DNA of 64,000 nt from Siphlonurus alternatus (taxonomy: Eukaryota; Arthropoda; Insecta; Ephemeroptera; Siphlonuridae): assembly GCA_949825025.1 (NCBI GenBank), contig OX463779.1, forward strand, positions 43,098,249 through 43,162,248, read 5' to 3'. Position numbers and translations under genes: made by a program. The first letter of the stretch is position 1; every line of letters starts with the position of its first letter. The notes under the pieces were generated by a model that was given only the letters and a program-made list of their open reading frames with translations, had not been told where the DNA came from and did not search any database. This document shows, one piece after another, positions 1-51,533 of the stretch.

Positions 1-1628
1 TTAAACGGCAATCAGAATAAATAAGTCCACACTGAATAATTTATACATTAATATTGAGTACACATGCATTATTTATAAATAGTGCCACAGGCTTTTAATT
101 TTAAATATTTAACTATAAAACTTTTGCGTAAACTTAATTTTTACATTGTTTTTTTATATAATTCATATTTTGTGTTATATAGCAAATAATATTTCATAAA
201 TGTTTTTGCTGGGCTCTGAAGGATTGAAACTATTGAATAAATCTTCGTTGTATTCCCTGCTCAATTGACTCGCACCAAACTAAATCCATTACAACTTTGG
301 CACACAAGTGCTCATGGGAAACTTTGTGGCCGTACGTCGGCTGTTATATAGTCGCAAAAAAATGTTATCTGTTACCTGATTGGTCAAAACTGCTCGCAAT
401 GAATCTTAATAATTGAATAGTTTCGTTATTATGACAACACTCTTCAACATTTTAGTAAAAAGTGCATGTGTTTGTTTTTGCATTTAAGAGTCATACACAT
501 TCTTATAAATATTAAATACTGCAGCTGAATGGGTTTTCAGTACTTTTATTTTCAGATTTTATAATAAAGATTTTTTAGGATTCAGTATTATAGTAAATTT
601 AATGAGCTAATTGAACCTTATTTCTACTTCTCTCACAATTAATTACAAATTCTATTGTCATTAAACAAGGTCAACACAAAGTATAAAATTTGTATGTATG
701 TCTAAAATAAAAATTTCTAAAAATTCAAAAGGTTATAGAATTTATAGAGAATGGAATTTTTTATTATTTACACCATACTTGCTTGTATGATCATAGGACG
801 AACCCAGCAGTGCCTCGTTTTTCATCAAATGATGCCAGACTTTCGGCCATGGTGGTTTCCTTCACGGAATCACACACATTAGATCCGGGTCCATATCTCC
901 GAGCATGACGAATGGATAGTGTCACCGCAGTGACCATCAGCCCTTATTTGCGCTGAATAAAGTCTAAACCAACAATCAATATTATACATGCTCAACGAGC
1001 CGTTTCATGATCCTATCATGTGTTTTAATACTGTTACGAAGTTAATGCTAACAGGCTTCAAGTGCTCCTTAGTGCAAAAAAATCTGCATTGAAAACCACA
1101 ATGCTAACTTTTTCAAGAATTTAAAATTTAATTTAAATTAAGAATTTGAAAAATTTAAAAATATCTTCTACCATTTTCTGATTTTGGATCAAAAACTTAA
1201 TTGTTAGTTTTTTTCTAAACCTTACTTTATTTCTGAAAAGGGCATTTTCCCCCTTAAGTTTAGTGGGAACACGGTAAAAATCATTTGACTTGAACCACCA
1301 AAACTTAAATAGAAATGTTTCGCACTAACTTTTCAATTTTCCTTATTCAGTTTTATTGAGCAATTCGCAAATCACCATGTTAATTAAGTTTTTATTTTGA
1401 TTAACTCGGTAGTTAATATTACCTGTTTTATAATAAAAGAACCGATAATCTTAAAATTTGCCTAGAACCGTGCATCAATGGCATAAATGTATGTAAATGT
1501 AATGGATTGCAATATTTGCAATGATGCAATATTATACTTTTACTGACATGAAGTAGTGTGAAGTGAAGATTGTTAGCATCTATAATATGTGTCACCTCTA
1601 ACGTTCTCTGTTCTTCTGTCTGTTCCAG
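1..1628. other. PDE1 upstream intron (partial)
   Basis: AT-rich with no exon-like block. A more GC-rich patch at about 795-960 looks like an old repeat fragment that I cannot classify. The intron ends in the pyrimidine tract before 1629. Confidence 0.5.
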
Positions 1629-39458
<37,830 letters not shown>

Positions 39459-40540
39459 GAACGGTGAACATGTGACTCCAAAAAATGTTGCCCAGTGTCA
39501 AGAAGATAAAAGGTACTTCCTATCAGCACTAAATTTGAAACCTGAAGTACCCAACAATTCTGCTCTTGCTGTATCATCCTTCATATTTAATGTTGATTTC
39601 GTCGTGGACTGAAAGGAGAATCCTCATTGGTTGAACACAAGCCGAGAATTTACGAACATACACGAGTAAATTTACAATAAATATGACGGCCTCAGCGGAA
39701 GGTGAAACGTGTTTTTTTTTGTATCTAGCATTATGATTGGCTACCACAGGGTCACATGACGTGCGGTAGCCAATCAGAACGCCAGATTTCTGTTAAAAAA
39801 AAGCACGTGTTTAAACGTCATGACGTCAGAATTCGCCACTAAAGCAAAAGCTCCGCTCGGCTCCCAAGTGCGCCAAAATTTAAAAAATTTAAAATTTAAG
39901 TGACCCTCCTTGAACATTAGTAAAAGTGGTACCAAGTTACCAACACACCAGAAAGTGACACAAACTCATGAGTCTCATTGTAATTAATAATTGTGCATTT
40001 TGTACAAACACTTTATTGTTATTATTTATTTTTATTACTTCAATTATCACTGCTATAATTAAAAAAAATAGTATAAATATATTTTTGCTAAAAATTGGAT
40101 AAAATTATTGTTATATATTATAACTATAATAAAAAAACATGATCAAAACTATCATTAAATATAAAAAATAGCAGTCATAATTTTAGTAAAATATTGTATA
40201 TTATGTTGTACAGACTATAGATGTAAGTATGTAACAGTAGCAAATCAAAACTAGCTTCAGAAATTATTTGAGCTTATTAATTAATTGGCTACATTTATGT
40301 TAATTTATAGCAAACGTAAATTATAAACCACCTCTTCTCTTAATGAGAGAGTTACAAACCTAAAAACGAGAAATGATATTCATGCATTTACATAGCTTTA
40401 AAGACCTCAAATTACAAATTAGGTAGTCATCAAGAATTGTTAAATTTGATAATCAATATTATGGCTTTATTTTTATTTAACGGTGCATCTATGCATTTTT
40501 TTTTAAATATAATTCACCTCTATGAGCTTGAAACTTAGGC
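39459..40540 (+). other. PDE1 3' untranslated/flanking region
   Basis: No coding potential. AATAAA at 39676-39681 is the first candidate polyadenylation signal after the stop. Further A/T-rich AATAAA-like stretches follow around 40010-40140, so the 3' end cannot be fixed. 39715-39800 holds a short inverted repeat around CACATGACGTG (an ATTCTGATTGGCTACC-like arm on each side). Confidence 0.45.
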
Positions 40541-40544
40541 GTGA

Positions 40545-40893
40545 TAATGACTGGATAGGGACAAGGGAAAGAAAGGATGGTGGCCACGGCCTGTTATGCA
40601 TCCAAGCATTTGCCGAGATGAGACTGAGGGAACCGTGGAAAACCTCAGTCATGACGGACACCTCTACTTTTTTTTTATCAAAGCGATGTCCAATTAGCTT
40701 GGAGAACCACACATAAGTGCATCACTGTACTGGATGGAAATTAAGTGAGATAAATTTACCTCAGGGAGGGATAAATGCAATTTTTACATGAAACGGTTAC
40801 CCATCCAAGTATTAACCACTCTCGATGTTGTTTGACGTCGGTGATCTAACGAGAACCGGTCAATGCATTACACCATTTACACCACGCTGAGGT
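40545..40893 (-). mobile_element. 5S-rRNA-derived SINE (SINE3 type), diverged copy
   Basis: Read on the minus strand, the head has GTTCTCGTTAGATCACCGAC and TACTTGGATGGGTAACCGTT, the internal-promoter part of 5S rRNA, and the body has CTGAGGTTTTCCACGGTTCC and GGCCGTGGCCACCATCC. It is the most diverged of the four long copies and lies in the PDE1 3' flank. Confidence 0.8.
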
Positions 40894-41209
40894 GCACGTC
40901 ATAAGTGATCTAATCAGCTGTTTGCAGTGAGTTTCGTGACGTCACACCTCACTTGATTGTTTATACTTTGCAGCTGCATGCAAATAGTACAGTGGGCACT
41001 TGAAAATATTATTATATTTAACAAGTCATGGTAACTGCCTAATTTGTAATTTGAACCCATACTTTATTATATATGTCCAGAGTTTTTAGGGAACGGAAGA
41101 AGACTCAACCAATCAGAATATTTTCATTTTCCATATTAAATTTCAGCCAATCAGAAAATTTTCCGTTCCAGATGTTTCTGGACTCCTCTTCAGTTTTAAG
41201 GTAGAGATA

Positions 41210-41564
41210 ATACGGATCAGCTGGCCCAATGCTAAAAAAATCCCATTCATAAAAATTATGAAAAAAATTTAAAATGTTCTCCTCTACATCCCCTATCAGT
41301 AGGTAAAATATCAGGTATACCAAAACGAGCTAGTTTTTGAGTTATTAATTTTTAAAGTTGACTAATTTAACATGGAGAAATGGAACTTCCATGTTAAATT
41401 AGTCAACTTTAAAAATTCATAGCTCGAAAACTAGCTCGTTTTTGTATACCTGATATTTTACCTACTGATAGGGGATGTAGAGGAGAACATTTTAAATTTT
41501 TTTCATAATTTTTATGAATGGGGTTTTTTTAGCATTGGGCCAGCTGATCCGTATTATCTCTACC
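41210..41564. mobile_element. TTAA-flanked fold-back MITE, near-perfect palindrome (355 bp)
   Basis: GGTAGAGATAATACGGATCA pairs with TGATCCGTATTATCTCTACC; the arms run unbroken through ATGTTCTCCTCTACATCCCC to the centre near 41388. TTAA lies at 41206-41209 and 41565-41568. High arm identity suggests a recent insertion. Confidence 0.85.
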
Positions 41565-41574
41565 TTAAGTTGTG

Positions 41575-43900
41575 AAAATGATTCTTTTTTAAATATGTAT
41601 GAATATTTTTCAATATTGAGCATTGACCAAAATAATAATATTTAAAAAAAAAAGTCTTGGAAGTAAAAAATAAAATCTGATTGAAAATGTAATGTAATCG
41701 TTGGACTTTGCGGGTATTTTTGCTTCATAGAATTTCAATCATGTGAATTGGGGTGTAAACTGTTGTTTGATAATATTAATATGAAATAACACGATATACC
41801 AATAATAATAACATTTAACTAACATATTTAATTATCCGAAATCACACATTTGTAAATAATTAAATTCAGCATTAAATTTTCAAATAATTTTCTTTCATCA
41901 ATTATTTTTTTTTAAATGCAGAGTAAAATACAACAACTAAATTTGAAATAAGTTCTTTAATATAAATAAATAAAAAAAGTGTTGTTCCCTAAAAAATATA
42001 ATGGTATCATGTTTTTTTTAAATAGTTTAGAAAATTTTAATTATATAATTATATTGAAAAAAGCCGTAATTGCTGCACAAATTAGTTTTAGAATTTAGCT
42101 TTAAATTAATAAAAAAATATATATAAATATAAATAATAATATATTCAAAGTCCATGACCAATATGTACTGAAAACTTTTTCTTATTTATTTATCTCACAC
42201 CAGCAGCTGGTTTGCTGTTTCTTATTAGAATTAGAAAAGTTAAGAGAGATACAGAATCACATCATTCACGTCAGATACACACACACACACAGATGTGGAT
42301 GAAGGGACCATAATTAGAGCACTTATTTAATAACAATTTTTGCACTATTTAAAAATTTTAATGCAAAGTCGTAGAAAAATTGTTTTCCTCAATAATAATA
42401 CTAATTAATATTAAAAAAAAATTAAAAAAAAAGCTTTAAAAAAAATCTGCTAATCACAAATATTATGTGCTCCTCAAGAAAAGAAGCCCTGTAATATTAG
42501 ATTATTAAATAATTAAAAAATGCCACTTCTTCAATAGCTCATCATTGTAGGTAAATATATTAACTATTTTCACCGTCATATCAAAAACAGAGACCTGCAG
42601 TCATCAAAAAAATATGTATTGTAAGTAATTTAATAATAATTGTCAAATCAGTTACTTGGTTTACCTGTAATTAATTAGAAAATAATGGACCATTATATTC
42701 AAATCAAAAAGAAAATTTATCTGCCTTAATAAATATTATTAAAATTTAAAAAATATCTAAATGGTCATAAAATATTTTGAAAAATGTGCATGATTATTAT
42801 CTGAAATTGTTTGAAATTTCAAATTTTTTCTTTAAATATTGAATTTTTTTTACAGACTCAATGGTGGTAACTTATTGTTAGTAACAAAAATTGTTTTTCA
42901 TAAAAAATTTATTCCTGTGACGTCATGTACAAACAATAAATTTAAACAACTCAGAAAAATGTAAAACAGATTTACACGAGCTCGTTTTTTCAGCGTTACG
43001 ATTGCAACAAAATGCGCACTTGCTTTGAAATCCTATGGCGGCCATATTTGTTGACAATGTCACTGTCTTAGCAACACGGCAAGTGCACTAAATATCACAA
43101 TGCTCGGATGCAAAATTTAACTCTTTTCGAAATCATGCAAATTTTCTAATCATATATTTTATAATAAAATTAAAAACTGATTTGACATAAAAAAAACATA
43201 CACATTATAATATAGAAGATAGAATCATAATTATTATGTTGGTATAAAACTCTTTTAAATGTAAACATGTAAATTTTAAGTGTACAGAAGAATATTAAGG
43301 AAAAATAATGAGTGATAGCACCTTTCATTAATTAAAAAGAAAAAAAAAAGAATATGACGCTTACAATATCATTAATATAAAAATTTAAAGGAATTAAGAT
43401 CATTATATAAACCTTACAGTTCCATGCAGGTTTATATGTAAGAACTGACGATGAACTTTAATTGCTGTTGTTTGAGGATTGTTGACTGTAATTGTGATAT
43501 AAAATACACTACTGTGGTCAAAATGAGGAAAAACAAAACAGAAAAAAATGTCACTGAATAAGGAAACGATGAAAAAGTGTTTAACCCTAAAAAAGGATTA
43601 TCTTTCAATATCCTTTAAGGGGTAGGATCACATTTTATTTAAATAAAGTAAAAATTATTGATTTCTGCAATCTGTGTTTTCTATGAGGCTTTTTGAATAC
43701 TTAGAAATAAAAAGCAAAATTTCATTTTTGTTTTTTTGTTATTTGCTGGCTGTATTGGCATTAAAGTTGAGAGAACATAAAAAATGGTGTTGGAAAAATG
43801 CGTTGACAGCCTTTGTTATTATTATAGAGTCCAAATAAAAGCTCTTAGGAGAAAGAAATTAATAAATTTTTGCTATATTTAAAAAAAAAAAAATGCTAAC
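41575..43900. other. AT-rich intergenic DNA, no gene seen
   Basis: No coding block. It holds a short (CA)n at 42279-42293 and a partial GTGGATTTACATG-type MITE at about 42968-43120 (GCGCACTTGC, ATGGCGGCCATATTTG). Confidence 0.6.
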
Positions 43901-43913
43901 CTACTCCTTTTTA

Positions 43914-44287
43914 AAGGAGGGAAACGGCTTCAGTTTTTATATTTTTATCGTTTTATAAATAATGTCAAACTATAAAGTATTGCACAAAAAAAAAGTCACT
44001 ACCTATAATAGTTGGACTTTCTGCAGTAAACATTAGAAAAAGAGCGCCGAGCAAAAGTGGGGTTTATGACGTCACGCGTAACGCCATGAGTGTCCCTGAC
44101 ATCATGGCTTCATAAGACCAGGGCAGTCTCTTAGCAGACTGCCCTGATAAGACCCATTTTGCTTAGCGCGTTTTTTGAATGTTGACTGCTGAAACTCGTA
44201 GAAGGCAGAGGATGGTAACTATTTTTTGTGCATTAATAAGTTTGACATTATTTACAAAATGATAAAAGCTGAAGCCGTTCCCCTCCT
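43914..44287. repeat. 374-bp imperfect inverted repeat
   Basis: AAGGAGGGAAACGGCTTCAG pairs with CTGAAGCCGTTCCCCTCCT. Inner arms include AATAATGTCAAACT / AGTTTGACATTATTT, and the centre holds CAGGGCAGTCTCTTAGCAGA with its own complement. Flanks are not a clear TTAA pair. Confidence 0.7.
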
Positions 44288-44299
44288 AATATAAAATTA

Positions 44300-47220
44300 A
44301 GTTTATTTAATAGCAAATAACAATTGTAGATATAATTATATTATAAAATTTCTCTTTCAAACAGCTTGTCTTTTTATTTATTGTATGGCAAACTTTTTTA
44401 AGACAAATCTTCAAAAATAAAAAAAATATATTATGAAAATAAAATCTGGCTATGTAATAAGGAAAACATATTTATTGTAATTTGCTCTAATATGTTACAA
44501 CTTGAATAAAATCACATGAAAGAAATGTTTTTTGGTGTTTTATTGAATGTTTTTGTACCCATGTAAGTAATTTAATCATATATTATATACTATATTTATT
44601 TATTTATTTATTTATTTTTATTTTGGAACTTCTTTTTGGTTGTACAAGACAAACATATGTTCAAGTCAAAATTGGACAAAATACAACATTGATCTAACGG
44701 GTAAGAACAATGAAATTTATATACATTTATATGTACATAAGTGTGTATCTTGAGATCAGGGTAAGATTGAACATGCTTTATGTTTTTTTATCAATAATTA
44801 CAATTGTAGTACTAAAATAAAACTAACGCCAACTCAATGACCCCAAATATATTTATTTAATATTTTCTAAACAACTTAACAACAGTAGAATGCTCTTTCA
44901 AATATGGAACTGAATTTAAAAAAGTTCTATCTTCCATAGACCCTCCAGAAAAAAGAAAAAAAAATCAAAGGTCGATCAGACTGAACGCGTCTATTATATA
45001 TGCCTTGACCGTATTATATATATACAGCTAGTATACCTGACCACAGACGTGACCTGACAAATTCACCTTTATTTACTTGAAGAAAAGTCATAAATAGATA
45101 GTATGAATAAAATATTGTGATATATGCTCCATTACTCAAGATTTATACAAAAAACTTTAAAATAATTTTATTTCCAAACTATATAATTTCCGATTTGGGT
45201 TATACAACATATATTCATTTTGCAATCTTTGCATGTTATATAATCCCCAAACACAATTCCCCTACTCCCCCTTTTTCTCTTATGATAGTTATGTATTCCT
45301 ATGTCTGACTCACCTGCACGACCTTTGACTATGATCGGATCGTCGTCAGTTCATCGTGAGCGGGCGAGGTGGACGGAACGTTGTACAGTTTGCAGCGCTT
45401 CACTTGCATCACTTCACATCTCTTTGGGCATTTCAAAATATTTTTCATTAAATCAAATTGCATAAATTTGTGGGAGTGCGAATTGCAGCTAAAACGGCCT
45501 CGTCACGGTAAGCTATATTTTTTTTTTTTTTTTCTAATTACGTTTCGTAATTTTTTTAATTTTGCGATTGAATTAATATTTTCAATGTTCAAACATGAAT
45601 GCATGTTGATTATACGACTTTTCATTTTTTTTTTTTAATACACCCCCAGAATTGCCCCATTTGACAATCGATAGCTTTTCAATGACGATGCTCTCCGTTT
45701 TCTGCAGATTTTTTTTTTATATATAATGATGGATATGTGAGAGAGGCGATAGTGAAAAATAACATTGCTATGTTAGCCTATGTCCATCGTAATATGCATA
45801 ATTATTTATTTATTTTTGCTTTAAATCAGAAAATAAATACAAGCAGCACCAAATTACCAAAACTCGTCATAATCAAATGGGACTTATATGAAGGAATGCG
45901 ATACAATATATCATAAAATGGCAGGTGAAATATTTTTCCACGTTTTTGGACATTTTTGGTAAACAAACATATGACAATTTTTTTGTTTTGTTTTGGTGAA
46001 TATTTTAACGCTCTCATTTTCGCTCTTGTTGTAAAATAAAACAAATAATTTAAACTAAATAAAACAAAATTTAAAATCGTTGTGGGACTTCGTTGCGTAT
46101 AACAATACGTAATAAAAATCATACTGTACGTCACCTACTAAAATATTATTTTATTATTCATTATTAATTATCATTTTATAAGCCAACAGCTTTTTCATTC
46201 AAATTCATGTCCCTGCAAGCTTCGATTGTCCCAAATATAAAGGTCTGCAAGAATTTTTATCGAACTCGTTTATTTTTTTATGTTTATTTTTTTTTTTAAA
46301 TAAAATTTTTAATTTTTTTACTGGAACATTTCTCTGAATATAATTATGCAATATATGTTAATGTATAATTATTATATAATACCGATAATCATGGATCTTT
46401 ATATAATATAAATATAATAAATACACCACTTACTCGTTTAATGTATACCATTTTCAATTTGTTTTGCTTTTCGTTTCGTGGCATTTAAATATTTTAAAAA
46501 TTAATATATTACTTTAAATGCTTGGTTCTATAAAACCAAGCATTTAATTGAAACAATTGGAACACTATCTATTTGGTAATTAAGCTGGTATTTAATATAT
46601 TATTTCATTTTGTATTTTACTTTGCTTTTTAAGGGGTGGAAAAAATCTAACGAGTCACGTCAGTCACGTGAACTAACATTTGTCAGATTGAGTGAATCAA
46701 TTGTATATAAAATATATATTATTGTCATAGAAAAAATATATAATTAATACACACCGTTCTTGTAAAAAAAAAAGTTATTTCATATTTAATTATAAAAAGA
46801 AAATCTCAATAAATTTAATAGATTATACAGGGAAAAGATCATTCCCTGATAGATATACGATAAAATGTATAAGATAAAATAAATAAAAATAATTGTTTGG
46901 TCATTATATTTTTTTCCAATCGGAAAAATTGATGAATGAAATTGAAAATTTTTAAAAATTGATGCATTGGTAAAGATTGACGATCGATATTTTTTTATTA
47001 ATTTTTTCAGCTAATTTCTTGACTGGGCTTTTGCACTTGTTTCTGTGAATGCATGTTTTGTATTTTTGTACGCCCGGGGAGTGCAAAAATACGGCCATGT
47101 ATTTCCGGGTATCGGGTGCGAAAGCCCCCCTTGAAAAAGAGTACATGGCTTTTTGCCGTGTATTTTTTTTCAGGGGGGTTAAAAATTTCAATTTTTTTCA
47201 AAATTCCCCTTTTTCGGCCC
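44300..47220. other. AT-rich intergenic DNA, no gene seen
   Basis: Short low-complexity open frames only. A (TTTA)n run at 44588-44615 precedes TTGGAACTTCTTTTTGGTTG, which could be a retrotransposon 3' tail on the minus strand. Poly(T) at 45520-45535. 47070-47180 has a C/G-run-rich patch with no identifiable product. Confidence 0.5.
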
Positions 47221-47264
47221 TCCTTTTACAGCCCTAACTGCGGCCAGAATTGTTTAAAAGCCTT

Positions 47265-47365
47265 GCTGTCTGTAGCTTGGTATTGAACCTGGGATTTCCT
47301 CATGGTAGACAGACACGCATGTTCATGGTAGACAGACACGCATGCACTAGGCCACGACGCCTTAT
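47265..47365 (-). repeat. tRNA-like SINE head with internal 21-bp duplication
   Basis: On the minus strand GTGGCCTAGTGCATGCG resembles an A box and CCCAGGTTCAATACC a B box. Between them CATGGTAGACAGACACGCATG (+ strand) occurs twice (47301-47321, 47324-47344), so the anticodon-arm region is doubled and no normal cloverleaf can form. Confidence 0.45.
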
Positions 47366-47612
47366 CTATGCAATGCTGAAAGTTTGAGCTATTTGTACTG
47401 CTGGAGAGTGATGACGTCACGAGCTGATAAGACTGACAGGCCTCCAAATGTAGTACGTCCCCTGGCTGGTGAGAGAGGAGAGAGAGAGAGAGAGAGAGAG
47501 CGGCCCGTGATGCACGTACTAACCAACAGTTACATATTATTTTGAGTTGATAATATTTAAGTGATATTAAAATTATAATTCACTGGTTTAATTAACTTCT
47601 CTTTTTTCATTA

Positions 47613-47643
<31 letters not shown>

Positions 47644-47892
47644 CAGCATGTAGCTCGGTAACGGACCCCTTTAAGACATTTCGCACTTTTAACAGTTTTT
47701 ATCTGCCATATTTATGGTTCTTAAAATTATGAAAAAATTATTAACATGTTCAATAGAATGTAGCAATTGAATTTATCATAATTTCAGTTCCATATCAGAG
47801 CATCTCTTTGACTCTTTGAGTAAAAAAAAAAATTGTGTGGAGGGACATGAAAAAAAAAAGTTCCGTTTTTTTTGGTCCAGGCCTGCTTTTGG

Positions 47893-48243
47893 GTCTTTCA
47901 CCATACGTCACAAAACAATATGACGTCATAATTATGTAGGCAAAACATTGTCAGCGGCATAGCAGATACGTGTTAATTAAAGTTGGTCTCGAAATTAATT
48001 TCTCCTGACGATTCGTATCATTTCTCGTAGACTTTTCTTTCATAAATGGTAACAAGAAGAACCAATGCAAGTAAAAAAAAATATTTGGCGACCAAAACCG
48101 TTATGAGAATAGAGGTGTTGTGAGTTAAAACGTTAACACGCACAGCATAGGATTTTAGGGTTTTCTGCCTACATCCCGAAGATCTTCGGGCGGCTTCGGG
48201 CGGCTCCGTCAGTCTCCGAGCTACCCAAAATGTAAACATGAAA
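47893..48243 (+). repeat. Dispersed repeat, copy 1 (second copy at 58767)
   Basis: It begins GGGTCTTTCACCATACGTCA and ends GAGCTACCCAAAATGTAAAC; the same order of sequence recurs at 58767-59105 with modest divergence. It contains TGACGTCATAATTATGTAGG and a CCCGAAGATCTTCGGG palindrome. No convincing coding frame. Confidence 0.8.
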
Positions 48244-48249
48244 TTAAAA

Positions 48250-48478
48250 AAATAAAATTGTAACCCATTAACCAAATCAGCCTTTTCATAAAAATAACAA
48301 CTGCAATACCGTGATATCTTTTTTTTACTAGCTAAGAAAAAATAAAAACGAATTATTTGCTAAAAACCCTGTTTTTATTTGTTTTTTGATTATTTTTGAT
48401 CCAGTAAAAAAATTATCAAGGTATTGCAGTTGTTATTTTCATGGAAGGGAGGGTTTGGTTAATCAGTTACAATTTTCT
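48250..48478. repeat. Inverted repeat beside copy 1
   Basis: ATTGTAACCCATTAACCAAA plus ATAACAACTGCAATACC at the left pairs with GGTATTGCAGTTGTTAT plus GGTTTGGTTAATCAGTTACA at the right, with AAAAACCCTGTTTTTA in the centre. Confidence 0.65.
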
Positions 48479-48507
48479 TTTTTTTTTTTACTTTTTTTTT
48501 TGCCTAT

Positions 48508-49172
48508 TAGTCCAGTAAAACTAAGTTAAAATCCTATGTTGACCCGGAAAAAATTATTAAAGTTTTGAAACTTTCAGGGTCGATGTAGACTAATGTTCTA
48601 GATCACATACTCAAAATCCCCCAAAATCCCCCTGGGGCATTTCCGGTTACCCTTAAAAAATGGCGACCAAAAAGCACTTTTTTAAAAAATTCGTAATTAA
48701 ATCCCTAATTAAGCTAGGTTAAAAATTTTAGCAGATAATTAAAGCCAAGAGTTGACATTAACAGGAAAATTAAAAACATTTTAAAATTTAGAAGTTAATC
48801 GGTGTTTAATCGGTGATTAAGTAAATTTTTATCCAACGCTCGCAGATAGATTGTAAAAAAAAGAACAGAAATAATTTTTTTATGAAAAAAAGCTTCAAGT
48901 AAAAAACGTAGCTTATGTTTTCTAGTTTTCGTAACTGTCATTAACTTTAATTTACGTTTATATTTAACGGAGTTATGAGCGGATCAAGAAGAGCGCGCGT
49001 AGTCGCTCGGACGTTCAAACGACAATACAGCCGCCCGTTATGCATGCATTTCGGCTTGCGCGCTCTCTTGTCGCCGGCTTTACTTATGTCGTGCAAATAT
49101 TATATGAAGTATGGGCGGAGTATGGGGGTAGTAAAACCCAATTTACCCCCTTCCCCCCCCCCGAAATCTGCA
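48508..49172 (+). repeat. 650-bp repeat, + copy of an inverted pair
   Basis: It runs from TAGTCCAGTAAAACTAAGTT to AAAACCCAATTTACCCCC. The same sequence, highly similar, is inverted at 51534-52182. Both copies keep an open frame starting MSGSRRARVVARTFKRQY (48975-49175 here). It is not a family I recognise, and conservation may only reflect recent duplication. Confidence 0.8.
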
Positions 49173-49257
49173 TAATGTGAATTAAGATTATGATATCTAT
49201 ATTATAGACAATGAATGCCATGTTATGGCATTTTGTAAAACATTAAATTTATAATTT

Positions 49258-49590
49258 TTGTGGAAGGTATGGCGTAGTGCGTTTGACCGGATCTCGTCAG
49301 ATCACCGAAGTCAAGCAACGCTGAGCGTGGTTACTAGTTGGATTGGTGATCATTGCATTTTCAATAGAAGTAACGTTTCTCACCCTGGGGTAAATCATTG
49401 CTGTTTTTCACCCACCATGTGGTTCCCCTGCATGGCTTTTTACCTTTTACCATTGTACTTACAGTCCATTGACAAAGCATCTTATTTTAGTTGAGGTTTC
49501 CACGTTTCCCTCAGTCGTAGGCAAGGGCTGGGATAGAATGCATGGCCGGGGCAATCCCCGCTCTTGAAGACTCCGCGAAACGTAAACTTT
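49258..49590 (+). mobile_element. 5S-rRNA-derived SINE, + strand copy
   Basis: GATCTCGTCAGATCACCGAA, GTCAAGCAACGCTGAGCGTG and TTGGATTGGTGATC follow the 5S rRNA internal control region. Downstream TGAGGTTTCCACGTTTCCCT and CAAGGGCTGGGATAGAATGC match the shared SINE body. The 5S part is too short and altered to be a working 5S gene. Confidence 0.8.
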
Positions 49591-50099
49591 TTAGTTTTTG
49601 TTTTTAATGAGTGAACTGCTCATCAATCTTTTAAATCTTTTTCATTTGCCACATGGGCTGTTATAGAACGGAAATTTTTACTTGAATAATTAATATAATT
49701 ATTAATAAATGTTATATTATCGTACCATATGAGAATTTTGCGTCAAATGCGTATGTATAATATATGTATATATTATTTAATAAAATTGTCTTGAAAATTT
49801 AATTTCAATACATTGTTCTCAACTAAATAATGCATACCATTTTATAGTGAAATAATTTGCAATGTAACGTTTAGTGAAATAACATTTTGATTGATGAATG
49901 GGGATATACAGTACAATAATAATATATAATAAATATGGTACATTTCTTGTAAAATTAATTTAAATATTAGGTGTTTGGCTCTTATATAATCAGTTAATCA
50001 CGTAAATTATTAATGTAAAACAAATATTTTATGTATCAATTTTTATACTCTAAATTTAATTGAATGCGAGTATAATTAAAAGTTTAAGGCCTGTATTAA

Positions 50100-50252
50100 A
50101 GCCGGTATTACACGATACAATTTTTCTAACTATTTAATACAATTTTTCCTTACAAGAAAATTTCATCTCCATACAAACAAATGGAGTTCAAGTTTTCTTG
50201 TAAGGAAAAATTGTATGCAATATTTAGAAAAATTGTATCGTATAATATTCTT
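50100..50252. mobile_element. TTAA-flanked palindromic MITE, copy A
   Basis: GCCGGTATTACACGATACAA at the left; AATTGTATCGTATAATATTC at the right. Arms include TTCCTTACAAGAAAATTTCA and its complement around ACAAACAAATGGAG. TTAA at 50096-50099 and 50253-50256. Confidence 0.75.
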
Positions 50253-50560
50253 TTAATAAATGATATTATTTATTTAACTTTGATAAGTCAATTTTATTTT
50301 ACATACAGTAATACGCTTACATATATGGATTGCATGTATTTCTCGGAAAAGTTATCACAGGTTCTCAACAATTAATGTATAGTAATAAAGTATTACTTAT
50401 TCCGTAATCGTGTGAGATGTGGCCTATGGGACAGCATGATATTTGATATTTAACCCACAATCTTATTTGCTGGAGATGCAGCTGAAAGAGATGCAATTTG
50501 CAATTTTGGAAGGGTTAAGAAGAGCACCTAGTTTGCTTTCCCAAAATCGTTCTAGCTTAA

Positions 50561-50691
50561 GCCGGTATTACACGATACAATTTTTCTACTTATTGTATCC
50601 AAATTTTCCTTACAAGAAAGCTTCAACTCCATTTGTTTGTATGGAGTTGAAATTTTCTTGCAAGGAAAAATTATATGGTGTAATACAGGCT
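50561..50691. mobile_element. TTAA-flanked palindromic MITE, copy B
   Basis: Same family as copy A 460 bp upstream: GCCGGTATTACACGATACAA ... GGTGTAATACAGGCT. TTAA at 50557-50560 and 50692-50695. Confidence 0.75.
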
Positions 50692-51533
50692 TTAATAATT
50701 TTTCATAGGCTGCGTGGCATTGCCCCCCATCAGTAGGTATAATTAATGTTCACTGTGTCCGGGAGTACATACACTACTATCACTACCTACAACACCTCCT
50801 GTGAAGTGCAGTATATATTAATATAACAGTCGATCCCCATTGCCACCAGAGACATAATATGTTATCATATTATGATAACCACATTTTTAGTTCTTTTTTA
50901 ATTTTAACACTTTATATAATCGTATAATGTATAATTGGATTGATATAGTTGTCAAGAACTATGAGTGTATCGTGTATGACACTTCTTCTATATATAGAAT
51001 AAAAATCTGTTGAATGCTCAGCTTGACAATTTTGACCCCTTTATATTTATATATATTAACAAATTCCTTAAGAACAATTTTCCCTGGCAATTAAAATTGC
51101 AATGTTACTCTTCATTTTGGACTCTCAATAACTATATTTTATTGTGATATTTTATTTTTTCATTAAATCTAATTACATCAAATGCATTATCATGGCACCT
51201 ATATGTTATTATATCGTAGATTTTTTTTTCTAGGTCTGTTCGTAAATACACAATAAAAAAACATTATATAGAGGAACCATAATTATGTTCCCTCGGTAGA
51301 AAATGTTAACTCCATCAATAATTTCTAATTTCATTATTGATTCATGAATCGATTCTGCATTTACGAACCGACCTATTGTTACATTTCAAAAAGCATTTTA
51401 ATAAATTATTATGAGGCAATAAAAATAGTAAAATTTCAACATTAATGCATGATGCAATTGCTTTTAAAGTGTTAATTTGTTTTATTCTTAAATAAACAAA
51501 ATTCAAAATATAGCATTCCTCGTACAGGGATGT

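Noticed and set aside
49258..49360. Functional 5S rRNA gene
   Set aside because: Only the internal-promoter half of 5S is similar and it runs into a shared SINE body, so it is a SINE.
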